A stretch of 64,000 nt of DNA from Hahellaceae bacterium (lineage in GTDB: Bacteria > Pseudomonadota > Gammaproteobacteria > Pseudomonadales > Oleiphilaceae). The first letter of the stretch is position 1; every line of letters begins with the position of its first letter. The translations under genes were made by a program, and so were the position numbers. The stretch is taken from NCBI GenBank assembly GCA_024234505.1, contig JACKOD010000004.1, forward strand, positions 1 through 64,000, given 5' to 3'. The notes beneath the pieces are model-generated. The model did no database searches and was not told the origin of the DNA. It was given only the letters and a program-made list of their open reading frames with translations. Positions 8,401 to 15,806 of the stretch are shown piece after piece.

Positions 8401-9188
8401 AATTTCTGGCTCAGGTCGGGGTTTCCGTGACGCTGGCGGAAAATGGCCAGAAAGCACTGGAATTACTGGATCAGATGACCCAGCAGGGCGATTGGCCCGA
8501 TGCCGTACTGATGGATGTGCAGATGCCGGTGATGGATGGTTTTGAGGCTACCCGCCGCATTCGCAGCCAGCCTAAATATAACGCACTGCCGATTATCGCC
8601 ATGACCGCCAATGCCATGAAAGGCGATAAGAACCGGTGTTTGCAGGCCGGCATGGATGACTACATCAGTAAGCCGATTTCGCAGGCGGTTTTGTACCAGA
8701 CCTTGCTGCGCTGGCTCATCCGCGACGATGCAGCGGATGCGGGGAACGAATCATTGTATGACGATAGTGGTACCAGTGACGTGACCCGTCAGACTGACTC
8801 CCCTGAGTTCAGTAAGGAGGTTGAGGTCACGCCATCCGAAACGCAGGCGCCAGTGCTCGATCTGCAAAGTGCCCTGACGCAAATGGGCGGTAGTGAGGCA
8901 TTGCTGAATAAAATGCTGCAACGCTTTGTGAATGAGCAGTCCAATGCACTGGAGAACATAATTGAAACCTACGACAGCGGGGATGTCACGACTGCGCATC
9001 GTCTGGCCCATACCTTAAAGGGCATTGCGGGTAGCCTGTCGGCAACAGGGTTACAGAAAGCGGCGGCAGAACTCGAAACCGCCCTCGAAAGCGGCGCGGT
9101 GCCAACGCAAATAGAAAAACTCTTTTTTAACGCGGAGACGGCTTTGCAAGCTGTCCTGGAATTTATTGGTAAACGAACAGGGGCATAA
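5430..9188 (+). CDS. 7TMR-DISM hybrid sensor histidine kinase with two receivers and HPt
   Basis: About 1252 aa. TTG at 5430 is preferred: GAGGT lies just upstream and it gives a proper signal peptide (hydrophobic core then AQA). Starts further upstream overlap the previous gene. Order: periplasmic 7TMR-DISM extracellular domain (about 45-200), seven transmembrane helices (about 205-400), PAS domain (about 450-570), HisKA with phospho-acceptor His592 in MSHEIRTP, HATPase with GGTGLGLS, a first divergent receiver, a second canonical receiver (Asp1029 in LMDVQMPVMDG), and HPt with His1194 in AHTLKGIAG. A complete internal phosphorelay; the signal is unknown. The last gene partner is the membrane protein 2 bp downstream. 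A free response regulator lies nearby at 10541-11665. Confidence 0.92.
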   Translation: MLPEADKRNSAGVRSVILTCRQWAGLVVLFILLLAGISQAQASVPSIRLDDGQHQWQFSAQAQYMKDERGDITIEALRRGEFDRDFFTIETQQANFGFHDAVYWIRFNLTYRPRSDRGNKNFWLSFEYPLLDYVDLYLVDESGQMTHFSGGDQRPFSQNPVDFPRPSFELNLTPKAVTSVFIRVENKSSQQLGFGVWDTEGFSSHISWIRLQDGIFVGIMLIMMLYNLFVFIAIKDSAYLYYVMAITSFLLGQCMLTGLTWQYVHWKDLVWNNNLTSVFLNITWMFLLLFSRAFLQTKKIAPMMDGLLKFLALASAWMAVLSFISDYNFTIKLSTRLTLIYALVSTLIGLALWRRGHRAARYYTFAWVAYMGSVLLALLYLFGVIPYSYIAANGIHLGAFANVLLLSLALADRINTQKRETELQRRRALMAREDAIEANQRALSHLKMFRKLYENASEGIFQCSFDGKFISANPSLAGVFGYDSADELIADVEDIADQCYHSPDVRKEFEAEVLDQGRIINHEALYVKRDGRLFWGSSSAHLVRDDAGRPAYIEGSLIDITERKDKEKAQREREAAQASASAKSEFLANMSHEIRTPMNAIIGFAALAQKTDLDTKQRDYVSKIEHSSKALLGIINDILDFSKIEAGKLSLESVSFNLYDVINDIVNILSQKSAEKNLELVVRVSPSVMANLMGDPLRLEQILINLTNNAIKFTAEGEVIIRIKEIQSLDQRVQLLFEVIDTGIGITKAQQERLFTPFTQADGSTTRKYGGTGLGLSISKQLVELMSGEIWVESVEGEGSTFAFSAWFDLQPTPEQKSIYAAKELKDLRVLLIDDKDAGQEAILEILDSFRCQATLLQPDYTLISKLESEFTSEAFDLVIVDRQLKAIETMEAARKIRQLAHFSETPIVIMALTNEEHFHETAAELGFHCLIKPVTPSVMLDCIQSILGYTGPKQSKRMAGEEQERLLQRLNHHQVLLVEDTPFNQEIATEFLAQVGVSVTLAENGQKALELLDQMTQQGDWPDAVLMDVQMPVMDGFEATRRIRSQPKYNALPIIAMTANAMKGDKNRCLQAGMDDYISKPISQAVLYQTLLRWLIRDDAADAGNESLYDDSGTSDVTRQTDSPEFSKEVEVTPSETQAPVLDLQSALTQMGGSEALLNKMLQRFVNEQSNALENIIETYDSGDVTTAHRLAHTLKGIAGSLSATGLQKAAAELETALESGAVPTQIEKLFFNAETALQAVLEFIGKRTGA

Positions 9189-9190
9189 GT

Positions 9191-9712
9191 ATGCAACGCT
9201 ACGAGACCGAGGCAGAACTGATCTCAGAACTTGATGAAAATAAAATTCTTTCCGAGGAGGAAGAGCGTCAGATGAGTATCTTGTTTGGTACTTATGCTGA
9301 CATCATGTTTGTGCTTTTGCCATTTGTGGTGGTGTCTATTTTTAAATTATGGCAAAACGATGTGAAGTCCATCCTCATGAGTTACGATCTGGCGATGGCG
9401 GCGGCCATTCTGGGCGGACTGGCAGTGGTGAAGTTTATTCTGGGTCTGCTGATTGATCCCCGGATGCTCAAGTACAAAGAGCGGTTGGTGTTTCTGATTT
9501 CGGGCACGGTGTTTCTGATTCTGGTGCCGAGTTTGTTGTTCGCGGTATTGATTATGCTGGCGAATCCGGTTCCCCCCATCGCCATGTTTGTGCAGCCGAT
9601 GTTGCTGCTGTTAAGCGTGATCGCCTACTCGGGGTCGGTTATTTCCACCAATAATTTGCTGCACAAGATCCGCAACCCTGCAAATCGCCCGAACGCGCCC
9701 AAGGGGGACTGA
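9191..9712 (+). CDS. Four-helix membrane protein, unknown function
   Basis: 173 aa, starting 2 bp after the hybrid kinase stop, so almost certainly its operon partner. The N-terminus is acidic (ELISELDENKILSEEEE), followed by four transmembrane stretches (about 35-55, 65-90, 97-122, 128-148) and a short basic tail. No known domain recognised. A role in signalling with the kinase is inference from position only. Confidence 0.7.
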   Translation: MQRYETEAELISELDENKILSEEEERQMSILFGTYADIMFVLLPFVVVSIFKLWQNDVKSILMSYDLAMAAAILGGLAVVKFILGLLIDPRMLKYKERLVFLISGTVFLILVPSLLFAVLIMLANPVPPIAMFVQPMLLLLSVIAYSGSVISTNNLLHKIRNPANRPNAPKGD

Positions 9713-9769
9713 GCAAGGGGAATTGAGCTGCAGAAAGTCAATCAGGCCAAAGACGGCCCGTCCTCGGAT

Positions 9770-10477
9770 AAATATCTCCCCTCTCCCGCATGCGGGAGAG
9801 GGGCCGGGGGAGAGGGTGATGGGCGACCGCTGTGGTTTCACGATTGCCCCCCTCTCCCTAGCCCTCTCCCCGAGGGGAGAGGGAACTAAATATCTCCCCT
9901 CGCCCGTGTGCGGGAGAGGGGCCGGGGGAGAGGGTGATGGGCGACCGCTGTGGTTTCACGATTGCGCCCTCTCCCTAGCCCTCTCCCCATGGGGAGAGGG
10001 AACTAAATATCTCCCCTCGCCCGTGTGCGGGAGAGGGGCCGGGGGAGAGGGTGATGGGCGACTGCTGTGGTTTCACAATTACCCCCTCTCCCTAGCCCTC
10101 TCCCCATGGGAGAGAGGAACTAAACATCTCCCCTCGCCCGTGCGCGGGAGAGGGGCCGGGGGAGAGGGTGATGGGCGACTGCTGTGGTTTCACAATTACC
10201 CCTCTCTCCCTAGCCCTCTCCCCATGGGGAGAGGGAACTAAATATCTCCCCTCGCCCGCGTGCGGGAGAGGGGCCGGGGGAGAGGGTGATGGGCGACCGC
10301 TGTGGTTTCACGATTGCCCCCCTCTCCCTAGCCCTCTCCCCGAGGGGAGAGGGAACTAAATATCTCCCCTCGCCCGCGTGCGGGAGAGGGGCCGGGGGAG
10401 AGGGTGATGGGCGACCGCTGTGGTTTCACAATTACCCCCCTCTCCCTAACCCTCTCCCCGAGGGGAGAGGGAACTAA
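9770..10477. repeat. Six tandem 117-118 bp palindrome-rich units
   Basis: Units start at 9770, 9888, 10005, 10122, 10240 and 10358, each with AAATATCTCCCCT or a near match. Each unit contains two GC-rich dyads: CCCCTCGCCC...GGGAGAGGGG and CCCTCTCCCC...GGGGAGAGGG. Copies differ by a few bases, such as the dyad loop (CGAG versus CATG). The dyads resemble REP-type extragenic palindromes common in gammaproteobacteria. The array lies between two convergent genes. The frames open through it (repeats of GRGAGGEGDGRPLWFH) are artefacts of the repeat. Confidence 0.93.
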
Positions 10478-10540
10478 TTGCTCGGTCATCGGGGCGGGGA
10501 CGCCCCTCGCTACCAAGTGATCCAGAGGCGTCAACTCAAC

Positions 10541-11665
10541 TTAAAGGCTGCGGCTGAGCTTTTCAATGAGATCCTGAAAGGGTTTTTGCGCTTCTTCGAT
10601 GGAATGGGCATAGTTTTTCAGGGATACGGATACTTTATCAATCTGCTTGCGAAACTGCTGTTTGAGGGCCGTTTCCTGGTCTTTATCCAGCGCCAGATCC
10701 AGCAGGCTCTCATTCAGCGAAATCAGAAATTCCTCCATAATATCGCTAATTGTTTGCTCCTTATAAAAGGCGTCGGCGGTCGAGTGATTCAAACCTTTTT
10801 CGGCCGCCACCAGAAGATCCAGCCAATATTTCTTCTGCTGCAATTCGGTCTGGCTGCGTTGCATCAGCGTAATGCGCGTATCTGCCACTTCGACCAGAGC
10901 ATCCAGTTGTTGTTTGACGTTTTCGGCGGCGTCAGACTCCGAGGGCATACGGCGAATCAACAAGGAGATATGCGGGTAGTTGACCAGTAAACGCTGATTG
11001 AATTCAATCTGACGCTGGTTTTCCACGGCGAGCTGCATGAGTTCCTTTTCAATGGCGTGTTCACTGCCATCGACCGACATGAACAGATTCTGGTCGCCAT
11101 GGCGGAGCATCACACTTCCGCTGAGTCCCAATGCCGACACCTGTTCAAGCAACAGATCACCAAGATCCTGAATGCGCGAGACCGATTGTGATCGCTTGAG
11201 AAAAGACACCAGCGGCTTCACGTTGCTGGCTTGCACTGCGCTGGTGGGTGGGGGCGACTGAGGGGCGGGCGTTTTTTTAGCGGCCGCGTACTTGATGGCC
11301 TGCTCCAGCTTTATGCTCAGATCATTGGGTTGTACGGGTTTGCCAAGGTAATCATTGCCGCCTGCTTCATAGCCGCGCATGCGATCATCGAGTGTGTTTT
11401 TGCTGGAAACAAACAGGACCGGTGTTTTCTCAAAGCGAGGTCGGCTGCGCAGGTTTTCGCACAAACTATAGCCGTCCATATCGGGCATAACGACATCAAG
11501 AATAAAGGCTTGATAAGGGTTCGGGTCGGGATCGCTTGCCAGCGCAGACAGACATTCTGCGGCAGAAGCAAAATGCCGGGCTTCAAATCCCTGCATGGTC
11601 ACCAGATTGGAGAGAATCTCGGCATAAAAGGTATCGTCATCAACAATACAGATTTTGTTCGACAT
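10541..11665 (-). CDS. Response regulator with unusual helical output region
   Basis: 374 aa. Receiver domain at 1-125 with acidic pair Asp9-Asp10, phospho-acceptor Asp57 (ILDVVMPDMDG), conserved SSK and KP residues. A Pro/Ala-rich linker follows (about 130-150), then about 220 residues of mainly helical sequence with no DNA-binding or enzymatic motif that I recognise. Start ATG at 11665 has AGGA 8 bases upstream. Its closeness to the hybrid kinase operon makes a shared pathway plausible but unproven. Possibly an adaptor output. Confidence 0.85.
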   Translation of the reverse strand: MSNKICIVDDDTFYAEILSNLVTMQGFEARHFASAAECLSALASDPDPNPYQAFILDVVMPDMDGYSLCENLRSRPRFEKTPVLFVSSKNTLDDRMRGYEAGGNDYLGKPVQPNDLSIKLEQAIKYAAAKKTPAPQSPPPTSAVQASNVKPLVSFLKRSQSVSRIQDLGDLLLEQVSALGLSGSVMLRHGDQNLFMSVDGSEHAIEKELMQLAVENQRQIEFNQRLLVNYPHISLLIRRMPSESDAAENVKQQLDALVEVADTRITLMQRSQTELQQKKYWLDLLVAAEKGLNHSTADAFYKEQTISDIMEEFLISLNESLLDLALDKDQETALKQQFRKQIDKVSVSLKNYAHSIEEAQKPFQDLIEKLSRSL

Positions 11666-11761
11666 GCAAAATATCCTGAAGCGAGGAATGATTTGTTGTT
11701 ATTGTTCTGCCCTACGAAAAGGCTGGCGAAGTTCAATGGCTACTTTTAACTATAGCAATCC

Positions 11762-12904
11762 TCAGGAAATCTGTGCGGTCTCATTGGGGGTGTTTGAAAA
11801 TTTACCCAGCCACTCGGCAAACCTGACATCTTCAAAGCGCCACTGGCCTACGCCACCACTGTAAATAAGGTGCTCTTTACGTAGTCGGTCAATAGCATTT
11901 TGAATCGTCGAAACGCTTACGCTGTCTACCCCCAGATAATCTCCCAGCCACTGGCGGGCCACATCGCTGTACAAACCTTCTACCGAGGGCGTGTTCAGTA
12001 AGAGCAGAACGCCCTTATCGATGCTTTTCAGTGCTTCCCATAGCTGGGTATAGTCGCGCTCCAGACTTGCTTGGGGATGAAAGTCGTTCATCGCCCGGGA
12101 AATGTCCCATATACCATTGATCAGCATAAAGCGCAGCAGCTGATGAAACAGGGCGGGAACGTACTGCAATTTAGCAAACGCCCGCACCGCAGGGGCTCTG
12201 GCCACCTTGTGCTGGGTTGCCTGTTCGAATGCCATGAGCATGTGGGCAATAAACTCGGCCCCCAGATCCGGCAGGTCGATTTGCTGGCTGGCGTGAAACA
12301 TGGGTGCTTTCCGGTCTCGAAACATACGCATCAATCCATCGCGGGACGATCCGGTAAATACCACAAAAAACGATTTTCGATAGAGTTCAAACTCGGTGCG
12401 CAACATCGCTACTAAGGGTTCATAAGCCGGGTGAGTACCCAGGTGCTGGACTTCATCCAGAAGTAACAATACGGGCTTTTTCTGTTGGGCCAGTGTTCGG
12501 AAGGCGGCCATGATGGCCAGTAAGTCATCCTGTTCGGCCCGGCTGTCCTTGCCCGTTGCTTTGAGGGCGACTTTGGTACCCAGGCTGCTGCCCGAAAGCT
12601 CCACACTGCTATTGCCGGCAATGAAATGCGCCATACGTGCTTTCCAGTCGCGATGCTGCAAGGCTTCTTCCAGCGCATATCTCAATGCCTTGGCAGGATG
12701 TGACTGTAGGTGCCAGAACGAACAGTAAATCACAAAGTATCCACGCTGTTCCGCTGCGGGTGCAAGATCGAGCAGTATAAATTCGGTCTTACCCATTCGA
12801 CGTGGAGCAAACAGCGTCAACGCGCCGGTAATGCCAGAGGCAAAGGCATCCAGAAAGTGGGTGGCCAGTGTATGGCGAGAGAAATGCCAGTTGATATTGT
12901 CCAT
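11762..12904 (-). CDS. AAA-type ATPase with C-terminal winged-helix-like region
   Basis: 380 aa. P-loop variant APRRMGKT (33-40) and Walker B LLLLDEVQ (146-153), followed by a sensor-like FTGSSRDG segment; this is the archaeal-ATPase/STAND-like group of ATP-binding proteins. The C-terminal 100 residues (about 290-375) look like a winged helix (SVSTIQNAIDRLRKEHLIY). AGGAA precedes the start. Function unknown; such proteins are often regulatory or defence-linked NTPases. Transcribed in the same direction as the response regulator 96 bp downstream, so an operon is possible. Confidence 0.75.
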   Translation of the reverse strand: MDNINWHFSRHTLATHFLDAFASGITGALTLFAPRRMGKTEFILLDLAPAAEQRGYFVIYCSFWHLQSHPAKALRYALEEALQHRDWKARMAHFIAGNSSVELSGSSLGTKVALKATGKDSRAEQDDLLAIMAAFRTLAQQKKPVLLLLDEVQHLGTHPAYEPLVAMLRTEFELYRKSFFVVFTGSSRDGLMRMFRDRKAPMFHASQQIDLPDLGAEFIAHMLMAFEQATQHKVARAPAVRAFAKLQYVPALFHQLLRFMLINGIWDISRAMNDFHPQASLERDYTQLWEALKSIDKGVLLLLNTPSVEGLYSDVARQWLGDYLGVDSVSVSTIQNAIDRLRKEHLIYSGGVGQWRFEDVRFAEWLGKFSNTPNETAQIS

Positions 12905-13223
12905 AAGCAGTTCCTTGCTGAGGGAGGTGGCACGATGAGATTTTCAGTGAGTGACTGTCTGTATTGAGGTATTCACTGTTAGTATTGAGGCGATTGAATG
13001 CGGTTATTGTAGCGTCAATCCTTCAAGGTGGAAGCATTCAGCGTCGACAGATGGTGGCTTGTCACCGGTGAAATCAAGGGAATGTGAAGTGAATATTCAA
13101 TCTTGCAGAGTTTAAGTTCAAAAACCACACGGCCCTCGCTATTATGTGCGCTCCCTGAAGCGACACTGGGCAATAGATATGTGCACAGACATTACCTTTG
13201 CCCGATAAGTAAGTACCCAGACC
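12905..13223. other. Divergent intergenic region
   Basis: 319 bp between the divergent AAA ATPase and gspA genes; it must hold both promoters. A GTATTGAGG motif is repeated near 12960 and 12981. No strong -35/-10 pair, RNA or terminator was recognised. Confidence 0.5.
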
Positions 13224-14999
13224 ATGATGTATCTTGAATATTTCGGACTCAGCCTTGCCCCCTTTTCGATCGCTCCCGATCCTCGTTTTCTATATCTGAG
13301 CGAACATCACAAGGAGGCCTTGGCGCACCTGTTGTTTGGTGTCTCAGGTCAGGGAGGGTTTGTGGTGCTTACGGGCGAAGTCGGCACGGGTAAAACCACT
13401 ATCTGTCGGTGTTTTCTCGAACAGTTGCCCGAAAATACCGATGTGGCTTTTATTGTAAATCCCCGTTTGTCGGCACGAGAGCTATTGGCAACAATCTGCG
13501 ATGAACTGAATATCAGCTATGCCGCCACAGCCACATTAAAAGGCTATACCGATCTGATCAGCAATTATCTGCTGCAGACGCATGCTCAGGGCCGACACAC
13601 CGCCATTATTATTGATGAGGCCCAGAATCTGCGGGTCGATGTATTGGAACAGTTACGCCTGTTGACCAATCTTGAAACGGCAGACAAAAAGCTCCTGCAA
13701 ATTGTCCTGCTGGGGCAGCCCGAGCTAAAAGACATGCTGGCCAGACAAGATCTCCGTCAGCTGTCGCAACGTGTCACGGCCCGCTATCATCTGGTGCCGC
13801 TGAATCGGGATGAGGTCGAAGCCTGCGTACGATTCCGGCTTGCGGTGGCGGGCCAGCGTCGACCGATTTTTACATCGGCGGCATTCCGCCATCTTTACCG
13901 TTACTCCAAAGGCATCCCGCGGTTAATCAATCTGTTGTGTGACCGTGCGTTATTAGGCGCCTGGTCGGAGGAAGCTTCGGAAGTGACGCCCAGACATATT
14001 CGTCAGGCGCGCAAGGAAATCATGGGCGAGCTGGCCTCGCCTTCACAACCTGTCGCGTCCTGGTTGTCGGCTGCCCTGTTGGGCGTGTTGGTGTCGGGGG
14101 TCTTGCTCACCGGTTTCTGGATGATCAAACACACCCCCTCGCAGAGCACTATTACGACTGCTACGTCTACAACCGCTACGTCTACAACCGCTACGTCTAC
14201 AACCACTACGTCAAACTTAGCAGTCAGCACCATCCCACACGAAACTTCATCGACCGAGGAAAAAGCGCCGGCGGCAGCGGGGGTTGCAGATGGGCTCCCT
14301 GATTCGCTTGCGTTGGAACAGGATGCCGATGCCCGGCTGGTGCTGAGTCAGGAACTGTCTCGCTGGTTATCTCGTAACGAAAATGCCCTCACATCCGGTA
14401 TCAAGCCAGCATTGCAATCCTTGTTGATCCGCTGGCCCGACGTGCCCGCCAGCAGCATGGAGGACTGTGGTGACTTGCCTTTGGCGGGTTTGAGTTGCCT
14501 TGAGCGTCAGGGTAACTGGCAGAGCATTCGTCAAATCAACCGGCCCGCTATTCTGAAACTCTACAACAGTCAGGGGCAGGCCATGTATGTAGCGTTGCTC
14601 GGGCTGGAAGGCGAACAGGCGCACATTGCCCAGGGTGACGATCAGCTTCGTTTGCCCACCGGGTTACTGGATCAGTTCTGGTATGGTGACTATACCGTGG
14701 TATGGCGCGTTCCGCCCTTCCGTTCTGCGATGATTCAGGCAGGAGACATTCGTGATCCGGACAAATGGCTGGCAGACCAGATGAACAAGGTCGTTGATCA
14801 GCTTGCGCCCGAGCTGACGCCGGCGTCGTTACAGATTCTGAAACAGGTGTCGTTGAGAGAAAAAGTCCGCTGGTTTCAAAAATATCGAGGTCTGATTGCC
14901 GACGGTATTGCGGGAGAACAAACCTATATCCAGATTAACAGCGTGTTGCGTGCCTCTCAGGTCCCTTTCCTGACGGGGTCGGCAGAACCCGCTTCATGA
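13224..14999 (+). CDS. gspA: General secretion pathway ATPase GspA/ExeA
   Basis: 591 aa. N-terminal AAA ATPase with YFGL..PF start typical of ExeA, Walker A GEVGTGKT (51-58) and Walker B IIIDEAQ (128-134). One transmembrane helix (about 278-300) is followed by a Thr/Ser-rich linker made by 15-bp DNA repeats, then a periplasmic region ending in a peptidoglycan-binding domain (LIADGIAGEQTY near 560). In the Aeromonas system ExeA works with ExeB to assemble the type II secretin through the cell wall. gspB follows 24 bp later. No other gsp genes are in the window. Confidence 0.93.
   Translation: MMYLEYFGLSLAPFSIAPDPRFLYLSEHHKEALAHLLFGVSGQGGFVVLTGEVGTGKTTICRCFLEQLPENTDVAFIVNPRLSARELLATICDELNISYAATATLKGYTDLISNYLLQTHAQGRHTAIIIDEAQNLRVDVLEQLRLLTNLETADKKLLQIVLLGQPELKDMLARQDLRQLSQRVTARYHLVPLNRDEVEACVRFRLAVAGQRRPIFTSAAFRHLYRYSKGIPRLINLLCDRALLGAWSEEASEVTPRHIRQARKEIMGELASPSQPVASWLSAALLGVLVSGVLLTGFWMIKHTPSQSTITTATSTTATSTTATSTTTTSNLAVSTIPHETSSTEEKAPAAAGVADGLPDSLALEQDADARLVLSQELSRWLSRNENALTSGIKPALQSLLIRWPDVPASSMEDCGDLPLAGLSCLERQGNWQSIRQINRPAILKLYNSQGQAMYVALLGLEGEQAHIAQGDDQLRLPTGLLDQFWYGDYTVVWRVPPFRSAMIQAGDIRDPDKWLADQMNKVVDQLAPELTPASLQILKQVSLREKVRWFQKYRGLIADGIAGEQTYIQINSVLRASQVPFLTGSAEPAS
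14161..14212 (+). repeat. 15-bp tandem repeat inside gspA
   Basis: Three units of CTACGTCTACAACCG (third ends CCA) plus a partial fourth, coding a (TATST)n-like Thr/Ser linker after the transmembrane helix. Units are multiples of three, so copy changes would alter linker length without a frameshift. Confidence 0.9.
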
Positions 15000-15023
15000 A
15001 CCCTTGGTGGGTAGAGATCACGC

Positions 15024-15803
15024 ATGTCCTATATCCTTGATGCACTAAAAAAATCGGAGCAGGAACGACAACAGGGCAAGCTGCCCCCGTTTGCCTCCCA
15101 GCACATGATTCTGACCGGACGAAAAAAGCGTCCCTCGCTAATTCTCTGGCTATTGGTGGTGATTCTGACCGGTAATCTGTTGTTGCTGACCTACTGGCTG
15201 TTGTTGCGTGACAATGCGCGCGAGACTCCCGTGCTGTCGTCGCCAGTCGCAGAGATTCCGATGCAACCGGCTCAGAGTGCGGCACCGTTGGCCGTGGCAA
15301 CCGCACCAGTGGTTCGATCTACTGCTACGGTCAGTCAACCCGTCGCCGTACAGGTCAATCTGGCGCCACCGCCGGTGGTTACCCTGCCCGAAGTGGTGGC
15401 TCGGGTTGAACCTGCTGTCCCCGCTGCGTTATCGGAGGCACCTGTCATGCATCACATGGCAACACCTGAACCCGCGTCGGCCCCTGAGCCGGTGAACGCA
15501 ATGCCGTTCGCGTCGCCTGCCGAAAAAGAGCTCGAATCGTCTGCTGATATCAGTCGCATCCCGACGGTTGATCAGCTTTCTTCTCGCTCGCAGCAACGTA
15601 TTCCCGAGTTGATTTTTAACAGCCACATTTATACCCCTCAGCCGGATGCCCGTAGAGTGATGATCAACAATATTTATCTTCGTGAGGGGCAACCTCTCGG
15701 TAACTTGCGAATAGAACAGATCACAGAGGAGGGGGTGGTACTGAGTCTGGAAGGCGAAGCCTTTCGGTTACAGGCGCTACGTGATTGGCGGGGCGGGCGA
15801 TAA
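15024..15803 (+). CDS. gspB: General secretion pathway protein GspB/ExeB
   Basis: 259 aa. Starts MSYILDALKKSEQERQQGK, the usual GspB cytoplasmic start. A single transmembrane helix follows (about 38-62), then a long Pro/Ala/Val-rich periplasmic linker, and a C-terminal T2SSB domain (about 190-255, with IPELIFNSHIY and MINNIYLREGQ). It partners GspA in secretin assembly. Co-transcribed with gspA; dinG starts 3 bp after its stop. Confidence 0.92.
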   Translation: MSYILDALKKSEQERQQGKLPPFASQHMILTGRKKRPSLILWLLVVILTGNLLLLTYWLLLRDNARETPVLSSPVAEIPMQPAQSAAPLAVATAPVVRSTATVSQPVAVQVNLAPPPVVTLPEVVARVEPAVPAALSEAPVMHHMATPEPASAPEPVNAMPFASPAEKELESSADISRIPTVDQLSSRSQQRIPELIFNSHIYTPQPDARRVMINNIYLREGQPLGNLRIEQITEEGVVLSLEGEAFRLQALRDWRGGR

Positions 15804-15806
15804 CGA

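Noticed and set aside
9723..10534. ORFs across the 118-bp tandem array
   Set aside because: All are translations of the palindromic repeat (GRGAGGEG...). Length is due to repetition and not coding.
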